Source: a virus. Taken from it: a stretch of DNA of 64,000 nt. Shown piece by piece: positions 39,278-46,973 of this stretch (position 1 is its first letter; every line of letters starts with the position of its first letter). Position numbers and translations under genes: made by a program. Below the pieces are notes generated by a model. The model was not told where the DNA came from. It worked only from the letters and a program-made list of their open reading frames with translations, and searched no databases. The stretch covers positions 1 through 64,000 of the IMG/VR virus record IMGVR_UViG_3300046516_001541, one strand, 5' to 3'.

Positions 39278-40177
39278 ATGGACGGCGGCACTTTGCAGGC
39301 GGCGGGTAGCGATTTCATTTCGCTCTCGGGCATCTTTTGCAAGGCGATGCCGGCCGAAGAAGCCGGCGCGCGCATGTTGTATCTCGAAGCCTCCAACGAG
39401 ACGAAAGATCACCAGAATGAGCGAATCCTGCAGTCAGCGTTGGCCGACAGTAAGGATTTCTACCTGCGCCACGGCAATATCGACATTTCGCATTTCACGA
39501 TGATCGGGCTGAAACACAACATCCCGAATCATATGGAATACGAGATTGGCAAGCCGCGCGAGGTGGGCTTTCACACCGGCAAGACATTCGTCAAGGCCGA
39601 ACTGTATCAGGGCGCCAACGGTGGCACGTCAGCCCAGGCGCGCAACGCGGATATGGTCTGGGACTCCCTGACCAAGCAGCGCCCGCCGATGTCGTGGTTC
39701 CCGTCTGTCGGCGGCGGCATTTTGGACCGCGGGCCGGCTATCGACCCTGAGACGAAAACCAAGGTCATGGTCGTGAAGAAAGTGCGATGGGTCAATATTG
39801 GCCTGGACCGCACTCCGGTCAACATGACGGTCCCAGAAGCGTCGCTGACGCCGATCGGGACGTTCATGAAAAGCCTAGGCGCGATCGGCACGTTCGCGAA
39901 GACGCTGACGGCCGGCTACGGTACGGATTCGGCGCAACTATCCGGGGGCGCCGCGTTGCGCAAGCAATCGCTCCTCGGCGCGCCGGTCAACTATTTTGAT
40001 TTTCGTGATCGGCTCGCCAAACATTTGATAGCGGGCCGTGACCAGAATTTGGGCTCACATGAGTTGATCGACCATTCGATCAATGTGCTGCAGCTCGATC
40101 CCGCCAGCGCCAATCAATGGGTTGGGCGGTTCATGCGTGATCTCAATACCAGTCTGACCAATCGGAGTTTGTCATGA
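39278..40177 (+). CDS. Prohead protease-like protein with capsid-arm motif, 299 aa
   Basis: I start at ATG 39278 because the promoter-like motif at 39256 would lie inside a start at 39244. The protein resembles head-maturation protease-type phage proteins (YLEASNETKDHQNERILQSA; SHFTMIGLKHNI; VGFHTGKTFVKAELYQG), but I cannot place a Ser/His/Asp triad. Residues about 210-231 repeat the N-terminal arm of the capsid protein. Its stop overlaps the scaffold-like gene. Assignment is moderate. Confidence 0.55.
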   Translation: MDGGTLQAAGSDFISLSGIFCKAMPAEEAGARMLYLEASNETKDHQNERILQSALADSKDFYLRHGNIDISHFTMIGLKHNIPNHMEYEIGKPREVGFHTGKTFVKAELYQGANGGTSAQARNADMVWDSLTKQRPPMSWFPSVGGGILDRGPAIDPETKTKVMVVKKVRWVNIGLDRTPVNMTVPEASLTPIGTFMKSLGAIGTFAKTLTAGYGTDSAQLSGGAALRKQSLLGAPVNYFDFRDRLAKHLIAGRDQNLGSHELIDHSINVLQLDPASANQWVGRFMRDLNTSLTNRSLS

Positions 40178-40875
40178 GCAAAGTAGCTGCCGCAGTGGCT
40201 TCCGCCCTGGCTGTTGTCGCCAGTCCTTTCGACACGTTGCTCGGGGAACTCGACACGATGGCGAAGGCATTTCCGCCGAAAACTGACGCCGATGGCGATA
40301 AGGACGGCGACAAAAAGAAGTGCAAGCATGGCGTGGAGGGCTGCGAGAAGGAAGGCGATCACGAGCACGAAATGAAAAAGTCGTTCTCGATCACGCTGGC
40401 TGACGGCTCCGTGGTGGAAGTCGAAGATGGCGCCGCGATGCTGAAGGCGTTGTCGGATCGGTTCGATGCGTCCGAGGAAAAGGTGATTGGAACGCTGACA
40501 TCCGCTGTCGCCATCATCGGCAGTCAGGGCGCGCTGGTGAAGTCGCTGAGTGAGCAGCTGGCGACCCATGAAACGACCATTGGCGCACAGGCCACGATGA
40601 TCAAGTCGCTGCAGACGGACCTCGGCAAGCTCGCCTCGACCGGCGCGGGCCGCAAGGCTGTATTGACCGTGGCCGAACGCCGCACCGATACCGCGACAGC
40701 GGCGGTTGCAAAAAATGGCATGCCAGAAGGCGTGACGACCGAGCAGTTTTTCGCCAAGGCATTTGAGAAACAGGGCATGGGTAAGTTGACCGGCGCCGAT
40801 ATCTCGCTGGCCGAGACGTGCCTCAATAACGGTCACGCCATTCCCGACAATCTCGTCAGTCGCGTGCTGTCCTAA
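40174..40875 (+). CDS. Scaffold-like protein, 233 aa
   Basis: Between protease-like and capsid genes. An acidic/basic cluster (DADGDKDGDKKKCKHGVEGC with EKEGDHEHE) may bind metal; then a helical region (LSEQLATHETTIGAQATMIK) likely forms coiled coils, as in scaffolds. ATG overlaps the previous stop. Role assigned by position and composition. Confidence 0.55.
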   Translation: MSKVAAAVASALAVVASPFDTLLGELDTMAKAFPPKTDADGDKDGDKKKCKHGVEGCEKEGDHEHEMKKSFSITLADGSVVEVEDGAAMLKALSDRFDASEEKVIGTLTSAVAIIGSQGALVKSLSEQLATHETTIGAQATMIKSLQTDLGKLASTGAGRKAVLTVAERRTDTATAAVAKNGMPEGVTTEQFFAKAFEKQGMGKLTGADISLAETCLNNGHAIPDNLVSRVLS

Positions 40876-40937
40876 CGGCGCGCGCCTCCTAACTTCAGCA
40901 GCAACGTCACACTCAAAAATCCCAGAGGAACACTGAA

Positions 40938-42413
40938 ATGTTCAATCCGACAATTTTCCCCCAACTTGCCAATGGCGCTTCCGCCACAGGGGCACTGGGG
41001 CTCGATCAGGTGGCCGAGCTGCAGAAGGCGTTGACCGTAGGCTACGGCACGGACGTCTCGACGCTGTCCGGCGGCGCGGCTTTCCGGATCCAGTCGCTGG
41101 ATCGGACCATGATGGCCACGATTCAGGAGAACAAGCACTTTCGCCTGTTCAACGAGCTCGCCAAGCAGCCGGCGACCGCGACCGTCGACGAATGGACGGA
41201 GCAGTCGAGTGTCGGCGGATTCCTGGGCGGTTCGACCAACTCGGAAACCGGCACCATCGCTGCGGCGCAGGGTGTCTACAATCGGCGCGTCGGTCTGGTC
41301 AAGTACCTGATGACTCGCCGCGAGGTATCGTTCGTTTCCACGCTGGGCAACAACATTGTTCAGTCCGAGGCGATCGAGCAGCAGGCCGGCGCCAAGCAGC
41401 TGATTTCGGATGCGGAATTCCTGTCATTTTTCGGTGATTCGGCCGTGGTTCCGACCGAATTCGACGGCATCTTTGCCCAGCTTCAGGCGGGCGTGACGGC
41501 CGGTCAGGTGGATCCGCAGAACATCATCGACGCGGCGGGCGGCACGCTCTCCTCGATCAACTTCGTCAATCAGGCGGCGGCCCAGGTGAGTGGATACGGC
41601 AACTTTGGCCAGCCCACTCATATCTTCACGTCGCAGCTCGTGCAGGCAGACTTCGATACCGGCCTGGATCCGGCGTTCCGTGTGCCTCTGACGGACGTGC
41701 CAGGCGGCGGCATTCAGCTGGGTTCGCCGGTCAAGGGTATCCGCACTTCCTGGGGCGACATCCGGACCGAGCCGGACGTGTTCATTCAGGATGAGAAAAA
41801 CCTCCGTCCGTTCGAAGCGGACTTCCCGACGATCGCCGCGGCGAATGCTGCGCTGGCACCGACACTGGCGGTCGATGCGTCCGTGACGGATGCATCCTCA
41901 AATTTCCTGGCCGCGACGGCAGGGAACTACTATTGGGGCGTGACCGGCCTCAATGCGGCGGGCCAGTCGACCATCGTAAAGACGGCACAGACCGCAGTAG
42001 CGGCGGGCAAGAAGGTGACTCTCACCATCACACGCTCGGGTGGCGCGCAGGAAACGGGCTACGCGATCTATCGCTCGCGCCTCAATGGCACGAATGGCAC
42101 GACCGATTTCCGGCTCATCAAGCGGATTCCGCTGGTCGGCGCGACGACTCCCTATGTCGATTTCAACGTCGATCTCCCGGGCACGACCAAGGCATTCATC
42201 CTGAATCTGATGCCTGGCGATTCGGCGATCACATGGCGGCAACTGTTGCCCATGCTGAAATTCCCGCTGTACCCGACCGTTGCTGCGACCATTCCGTGGG
42301 CGCAGTTGATGTTCGGTTATCTGCGGCTCAGCAAGCGCAAGCACCACGCGATCATCAAAAACATCGTTCCGACGAATTCCGTCTGGAAGCCATATGGTCT
42401 GATCGCGACCTGA
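40938..42413 (+). CDS. Major capsid protein with Fn3-like insertion, 491 aa
   Basis: AGAGGAA lies about 8 nt before the ATG. The N-arm carries LTVGYGTDVSTLSGGAAFRI (32-51), like the GG-x-A-x-R-x-ESL arms of many large phage capsid proteins, then HK97-like segments. Residues about 310-410 form an inserted beta domain of Fn3 type (GNYYWGVTGLNAAGQS; ETGYAIYRSRLNG; TPYVDFN), probably displayed on the shell. The C-terminus (KHHAIIKNIVPTNSVWKPYG) is conserved-looking. Position and length support capsid. Confidence 0.8.
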   Translation: MFNPTIFPQLANGASATGALGLDQVAELQKALTVGYGTDVSTLSGGAAFRIQSLDRTMMATIQENKHFRLFNELAKQPATATVDEWTEQSSVGGFLGGSTNSETGTIAAAQGVYNRRVGLVKYLMTRREVSFVSTLGNNIVQSEAIEQQAGAKQLISDAEFLSFFGDSAVVPTEFDGIFAQLQAGVTAGQVDPQNIIDAAGGTLSSINFVNQAAAQVSGYGNFGQPTHIFTSQLVQADFDTGLDPAFRVPLTDVPGGGIQLGSPVKGIRTSWGDIRTEPDVFIQDEKNLRPFEADFPTIAAANAALAPTLAVDASVTDASSNFLAATAGNYYWGVTGLNAAGQSTIVKTAQTAVAAGKKVTLTITRSGGAQETGYAIYRSRLNGTNGTTDFRLIKRIPLVGATTPYVDFNVDLPGTTKAFILNLMPGDSAITWRQLLPMLKFPLYPTVAATIPWAQLMFGYLRLSKRKHHAIIKNIVPTNSVWKPYGLIAT

Positions 42414-42433
42414 GAGCGGGCTGGCTCAAAAAT

Positions 42434-42461
42434 GATGGGCATCCTAGAATGGGTGCCCATC
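42434..42461 (+). terminator. Hairpin after the capsid gene
   Basis: GATGGGCA (42434-42441) pairs with TGCCCATC (42454-42461), loop of 12, preceded by an A-run and followed by TTCTGC. Likely an attenuator or terminator that sets capsid mRNA apart from downstream genes. Confidence 0.6.
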
Positions 42462-42480
42462 TTCTGCGGAGAATCTCGCC

Positions 42481-42945
42481 ATGGCGAAAGTTATTTGCAC
42501 GCTGCCGAACGCCTCGACGGAAATCAATGGCGTCAAGTTTGTGAGCCACAAACTCGGCATGATCTCCGAAGACGTCGACGATGAGGTTGCCACCGGATTC
42601 GCGACGATTCAGGGGTATCACCACTACGACCCGAAGACGAAGGGTATCATCGCTCCTGCCGGACCTGCGACAGCGGAAACCGCCGGCGCGGGTAGCGCTG
42701 GAGCCGAGCTCGGCATTTCGCCGCTGCTACCCACTCCTGAGTCACTGGCCGCTGCAGCTGCGGCGTTCACTCCTGTGGCGCGCGGACAATTGATTGATCT
42801 GTTGGTCGCGCAGCAGAAGGCGAAGCCGGCTGCGCCCGCGTCCCCGCCAAAACTCGATCCCAAGGTTCCGCCAGCTACTACAGGCGCCGGAGCCAAAACC
42901 GCTCCTGCAGCCGGCACAGGCGGCGCACCGAATCCCACGTTCTAA
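42481..42945 (+). CDS. Head-associated hypothetical protein, 154 aa
   Basis: First 55 residues (MAKVICTLPNASTEINGVKF...) form a small beta-rich domain. The rest is Ala/Pro/Gly-rich, likely disordered, with one helix (RGQLIDLLVAQQKAK). GGAG lies 12 nt before the ATG. Follows capsid, as decoration or neck proteins often do; no family recognised. Confidence 0.6.
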   Translation: MAKVICTLPNASTEINGVKFVSHKLGMISEDVDDEVATGFATIQGYHHYDPKTKGIIAPAGPATAETAGAGSAGAELGISPLLPTPESLAAAAAAFTPVARGQLIDLLVAQQKAKPAAPASPPKLDPKVPPATTGAGAKTAPAAGTGGAPNPTF

Positions 42946-42963
42946 CTTTCTGGAGTACTGATC

Positions 42964-43194
42964 ATGGCGCGCGACCTCATTCATGAACTGGATCACATGG
43001 AGCCTGCCGCATTCCATGTGAAATTGGGTGTAATGCTCCAGAAGATCATCACGAACCAGAACACCATTCTGGCCAAGTTGGATGGCATTGGCGCAGCAGC
43101 CAACATTGCGGCGGTCAATGCGGCGGCGGGCACAACCAATGTTGCGACACTGGCGCAGCCGGACCTGATCGCACTGGGATTGACTGCCGGCTGA
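42964..43194 (+). CDS. Hypothetical protein, 76 aa
   Basis: Starts MARDLIHELDHMEPAAFHVK; the first half is helical (FHVKLGVMLQKIITNQNTIL), the second Ala-rich. GGAG precedes the ATG. Placed between head and neck genes; likely a minor virion or assembly protein. Confidence 0.6.
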   Translation: MARDLIHELDHMEPAAFHVKLGVMLQKIITNQNTILAKLDGIGAAANIAAVNAAAGTTNVATLAQPDLIALGLTAG

Positions 43195-43217
43195 TCTCGC
43201 GCACTGACATGCGACCC

Positions 43218-43256
43218 GGGCCCGCCGCCGAATCAAAACCGGTCGGTGGGCCTTTC
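43218..43256 (+). terminator. Terminator-like hairpin
   Basis: GGCCCGCCGCCG pairs with CGGTCGGTGGGCC (one G-T pair and one bulge), loop AATCAAAA, followed by TTTCCATTT. A good rho-independent shape 19 bp before the next gene. Confidence 0.65.
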
Positions 43257-43274
43257 CATTTCTGAGCGAGTGAT

Positions 43275-44390
43275 ATGACTGCAACCATCATCATTGGGCA
43301 GGCCGAAAGTCTATCCGCGACTGTCTCGGTCAATGGCACGGCGGTTGCGATCGATACCGCTGCCTCAGTGAGCGCCAGTCTCGTGTCCATTGATGGGCGC
43401 ACGGTACTGCTCAGCGTTCGCGCGTGCAACCATACGGCAGCTGGCGCCAATTGGCCTACAGGCATTGTGGTGACTGCTTTCACTGCACTCGAGACGGCTA
43501 CTCTGACGGCCGGACCGCCGGATGCCATGCTCGTGCTGCAGGGCCCGGGTTTCGTCAAGCGCTTCCGGGTGCATGTCGAAGATCTGGCCGACGTCCCGCG
43601 CTCACTCCTGTTCGTGCGCGACATCATCATCGATGAGTTGCGCCAGGATCAGCTCATTCTGATGGCTCAGACCTTTTTCCCTGGTCTGACGCTGACGGAT
43701 GATTTTCTGTGGTCGACGGTCCAGGCGGCCGAATCCGAAGTCGCGCGCACTCTGCGCGTGCCTCTGGTGCCAACGCAATTTTTCGCCAATCCGCCGACGA
43801 GCGATCAAATCGCCGCAGTGCCCGTGGGCATGCCGTATGCGGTGGATGCGGCCTATGATTATGAGCCGGACTTTTTCACAGGCGAGAAATGGGGTTTTCT
43901 CGTACTGCGCAAAAAGCCGCTGATCAGCGTGAGCTTGATCCGCTTCGTCTATCCGGCTCCGACCATCGGCTTTTATGACATCCCGGCTGACTGGCTGCGC
44001 ATCGACCGGAAGTATGCGCATATTCGATTTGTGCCGGCGAGCTCGCCGTTCGTGGCACCGCTCAATGCGTTCATCTTGCAGGCGCTCGGCGGTGGCCGCA
44101 CGATCCCGTTTGCGATCGAATGTACCTACATCGCAGGCATCACGGATCCGTGGGGCACCTATCCGGAACTGATCGACGCCATCAAGAAAACGGCCATCCT
44201 CAAAATCATCGAGAACGGCTTTTTGCCGCAGTCTGGATCAATCAGTGCAGACGGTCTCTCGCAGTCGATGTCGATCGACATGAAGGCATACCGGGACGGC
44301 ATCAACAATATTCTGAACGGGCCGCCTGGCGCGAATGGCGGTCTCATGACGGCGATTCATGGGATCCGAACGTCTGCGCTAGGCAACTGA
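43275..44390 (+). CDS. Head-tail connector-like protein, 371 aa
   Basis: Residues 1-110 form a beta domain (MTATIIIGQAESLSATVSVN...) of Ig-like type. Residues about 130-371 look like gp6-type connectors: WSTVQAAESEVARTLRVPLV, the WGFLVLRKKPL and YDIPADWLRIDRKYAHIRF strands and the PELIDAIKKTAILKIIENGF helix. It follows the head genes and precedes a neck-type protein. Confidence 0.65.
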   Translation: MTATIIIGQAESLSATVSVNGTAVAIDTAASVSASLVSIDGRTVLLSVRACNHTAAGANWPTGIVVTAFTALETATLTAGPPDAMLVLQGPGFVKRFRVHVEDLADVPRSLLFVRDIIIDELRQDQLILMAQTFFPGLTLTDDFLWSTVQAAESEVARTLRVPLVPTQFFANPPTSDQIAAVPVGMPYAVDAAYDYEPDFFTGEKWGFLVLRKKPLISVSLIRFVYPAPTIGFYDIPADWLRIDRKYAHIRFVPASSPFVAPLNAFILQALGGGRTIPFAIECTYIAGITDPWGTYPELIDAIKKTAILKIIENGFLPQSGSISADGLSQSMSIDMKAYRDGINNILNGPPGANGGLMTAIHGIRTSALGN

Positions 44391-44391
44391 C

Positions 44392-45036
44392 ATGCGTCTG
44401 AATCCTGCGGCCTTCAACGCTTTTCTCTCGGGCAACATTGGCCAGAACATGAACTGGCGCAAAGGAAATGCCTGCCCGTGTTTCAATCCTCAGAGTGGCG
44501 CGGCCATTCCCGGACATCCTCTGTGTGCCGGTAAAGGCTGGATTTGGGATGCGCCGATCGCCGCGAAAGCAGGCATGACGCAGCAAAAAGTGAGTCGTGA
44601 ATGGGCCCAGATGGGGCAATGGGAAGCGGGCGATGCGATTCTGACAATTCCCTCTGATTCTACAATGTACGAGCAAGCTGGCCGGTTTGATCGTATCGAA
44701 TTGTTGAATTCGACCGATGTGTTCAAACTCATGCTGAAACGTGGATCCAACGACCGCATTTTGCTACCGGTCGTCAAATTCATCCGGGTTTTCTGGTTGG
44801 ATCCAAACGACAATCAGACCATGATCGATGGTGGATTGCCTGTGATCGATGTCAGTGGGAATCTGACATGGCCCAACAATGACGGACCTCCCACTGGCTT
44901 GCAATACAGTATTTCCGGTATCCGCTATACCGACTACTTCATCTGGTACAACCTGCCCAGCGACCGCAATGAGCATTTCGGCGCGGCGCTGCCGAAAAAA
45001 TTGCTGATGCGCAGGTTCGATCTATTCGGGCGCTAG
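44392..45036 (+). CDS. Neck/head-closure-type protein, 214 aa
   Basis: N-terminal Cys motif NACPCFNPQSGAAIPGHPLC followed by AGKGWIW resembles phage structural proteins that close the connector. The remaining residues are beta-rich. Its stop overlaps the stop of the inverted gene at 45033. Function by position. Confidence 0.6.
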   Translation: MRLNPAAFNAFLSGNIGQNMNWRKGNACPCFNPQSGAAIPGHPLCAGKGWIWDAPIAAKAGMTQQKVSREWAQMGQWEAGDAILTIPSDSTMYEQAGRFDRIELLNSTDVFKLMLKRGSNDRILLPVVKFIRVFWLDPNDNQTMIDGGLPVIDVSGNLTWPNNDGPPTGLQYSISGIRYTDYFIWYNLPSDRNEHFGAALPKKLLMRRFDLFGR

Positions 45037-45839
45037 GCGCCGAGCGTCCGCCGCAGCGCCTCGACAAACACTTTTTCAGCCAGCGGGCGCATGTTCGTGG
45101 TGACACATTCAGCTATGTGCAATCCAGGCTGCGGCGGCAGAATCCATTTTGCCGAACCTTCCATCATCGTCCTGAAGGTCATATGAGAGGAGTGACGTCC
45201 GCCGCCAGGCGTTGTGGTGTCGAAGCGCACCATCGACGCATAGATGTCCGTGGCGTGGAATTCCTTCAGCTTCGGCGCCAATCCCGCCGGCAGGCGACCG
45301 CCCCACTGATATGAGCGCGTGGCGACGGTCCGCATTTGGCGCTGGCCGGTGACGCTGGCGTGCATCGCGGCGGGGCGCGTGCCTTGTCCGGTGACTCGAG
45401 ATGGCGTGAGCTCGCGCGCTTGCGCGTAAATACTCGCCGGCATGGCCTGACCACCGTCAGCACCAGGCACATTGTGCCGAAATGGAATGATCAGGTACTT
45501 TTTGCCGTTCTTGAACTGCCGCGTCTTCTGGCTCGTCTGGAGCATCTGCTTGAGGTCGTAGGCAGGGCGACCATTCTCGATCGCCTCATCCTGTTCGTAG
45601 ATTGATTGCACCTCGGCGCTGAATGGTCCGGTCGATTTCCACGTGATGCCCGCGGCGTACTTGTCCTTTTCGCCGCTCCATAGATTCGTGCGCTGGACGG
45701 CCTCCTGCCAGTTCGATGTCATCTGCTGGGCGACAGCCCGGACGGCCTGACCGAGCAACGGGAATACTTGCTCATTTATGATGTTCTCTGTCGCGGCCAT
45801 GATGCCGGACAGATCAATCGAGATTCGGAAATCAGCCAT
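45033..45839 (-). CDS. Inverted neck/tail-completion-type protein, 268 aa
   Basis: The only minus-strand gene in the 27-63 kb morphogenesis block. Translation MADFRISIDLSGIMAATENI with NEQVFPLLGQAVRAVAQQMT has the look of HK97 gp10-like or Mu gpG-type tail completion proteins, with an aromatic core and basic, helical first half. Start is ATG 45839; the frame continues upstream, but that part lies across the gap and the next gene. Plus-strand alternatives here are poor shadows. It probably needs its own promoter in the 49-bp gap 45840-45888. Confidence 0.7.
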   Translation of the reverse strand: MADFRISIDLSGIMAATENIINEQVFPLLGQAVRAVAQQMTSNWQEAVQRTNLWSGEKDKYAAGITWKSTGPFSAEVQSIYEQDEAIENGRPAYDLKQMLQTSQKTRQFKNGKKYLIIPFRHNVPGADGGQAMPASIYAQARELTPSRVTGQGTRPAAMHASVTGQRQMRTVATRSYQWGGRLPAGLAPKLKEFHATDIYASMVRFDTTTPGGGRHSSHMTFRTMMEGSAKWILPPQPGLHIAECVTTNMRPLAEKVFVEALRRTLGA

Positions 45840-45867
45840 CCGAGCAGTATGCCGTCTCGTCTTTGAG

Positions 45868-45884
45868 TCGTGACAGCAGCATGA
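45868..45884 (+). promoter_or_regulatory. TCGTGAC motif in the gap between divergent genes
   Basis: TCGTGACAGCAGCATGA begins 21 nt before ATG 45889. The gap lies between two diverging genes, so a rightward promoter must be here or transcription has to cross the inverted gene. Strongest argument that the motif is transcriptional. Confidence 0.55.
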
Positions 45885-45888
45885 CCCC

Positions 45889-46731
45889 ATGATTAACGCG
45901 ATCGCGCCGCTCGCCGTAGGGAATGCGGTCCAAATTGTCGTGGAGCTGCCGGCTACGGCAGTGCATTGGCGCATTTTGCGCAATACGACAGGCGTCTTTC
46001 CTGCTTTCAATGATGCGCTGTCGACGCTCGTGCACGATGCGAATGACGGCGATCCATTGCAGTTTCTGGATGCCTCGAATCTGGTCAACGGTACGCTGTA
46101 CTACTACCAGGGATTTTACTGGGACGGTGCAGCGTGGACCACGGACAGTGCAGCGGTCACAGTCACTCCGGCGACGACGTATCTTGATGACAGCGCGGAC
46201 GCGCAGACCGTGGTGCGTGATCGCTTGGATGTTGGTATCGCGGCGGAGATTGCTCGCGGCGCGCTCAGTCCGATTGCCGGTTTGATCAAAGTATTGTTGG
46301 CTCCTCCTGTGTTTGAGGACACGGCATTCCCCTGCATTTCAGTGCATATGAAAAACGAAGCGCCACTTAACCGAGCGCTCGGCGAAGATATCGCCAACGA
46401 TCAACTCGACACTTTGACCGGCCTGTATGACGATCACGAAGGTTGGGCCGCAAAAACTCAATTGGATGTGATCGGCTGGTCGCTGAATGCAGATGAGCGC
46501 GTTCAGCTTCGGAAAGCGATTCGCCGTGTCATGGCTGCCAATCTCGGCGTATTTGATGAGGCGTTGCTACTGCAGGTCGAATTCAGTCAGTCGGACATCG
46601 AGGATTTTTCGACCTACAATGCGCCTGTGTATGAAACCGTAGGCGTGTTCACTTGTGTGACACCGATCGCCGTGAATGTGCCAGGCCCCGCGATCACGAC
46701 CGTCGACAGCACTGTCATTCCCATCAACTGA
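45889..46731 (+). CDS. Tail-terminator-like protein with Fn3-like N-terminus, 280 aa
   Basis: Residues 1-95 look like an Fn3-type domain: VHWRILRNTTG, LVNGTLYYYQGFYWDGAAWT. Residues about 100-260 resemble gpU-like tail terminators of myoviruses (AEIARGALSPIAGLIKVLLA; FPCISVHMKNEAPLNRALGE; YETVGVFTCVTPIAVNV). Located just before the sheath. Assignment moderate. Confidence 0.6.
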   Translation: MINAIAPLAVGNAVQIVVELPATAVHWRILRNTTGVFPAFNDALSTLVHDANDGDPLQFLDASNLVNGTLYYYQGFYWDGAAWTTDSAAVTVTPATTYLDDSADAQTVVRDRLDVGIAAEIARGALSPIAGLIKVLLAPPVFEDTAFPCISVHMKNEAPLNRALGEDIANDQLDTLTGLYDDHEGWAAKTQLDVIGWSLNADERVQLRKAIRRVMAANLGVFDEALLLQVEFSQSDIEDFSTYNAPVYETVGVFTCVTPIAVNVPGPAITTVDSTVIPIN

Positions 46732-46741
46732 GGTATTTCCA

Positions 46742-46963
46742 ATGACCGGTGAAACAGCGCAAGAAGTCGCGCCAGAAACAGAGACCGAAACGACCGCCAC
46801 GATTCCGCTGGGCGAGTTTTGCGCTTCACTGTCTGCGCATGACAAGCGCGTCGAGCTCATCGCCGGTTTCCATTCGGACGAGTTGCGCGAAAACCGTCTG
46901 CACGATATTGAGTCCGCGTATCACGAGCGCTTCGCAGCGTTCGCCGAACGTCCGGTAAAGTGA
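46742..46963 (+). CDS. Hypothetical protein, 73 aa
   Basis: Starts MTGETAQEVAPETETETTAT, an acidic N-terminal stretch, then a helical region (ELIAGFHSDELRENRLHDIE) ending in KRVE-like basic residues. Small assembly factor by position; no family recognised. Confidence 0.6.
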   Translation: MTGETAQEVAPETETETTATIPLGEFCASLSAHDKRVELIAGFHSDELRENRLHDIESAYHERFAAFAERPVK

Positions 46964-46973
46964 GGGACTGACC

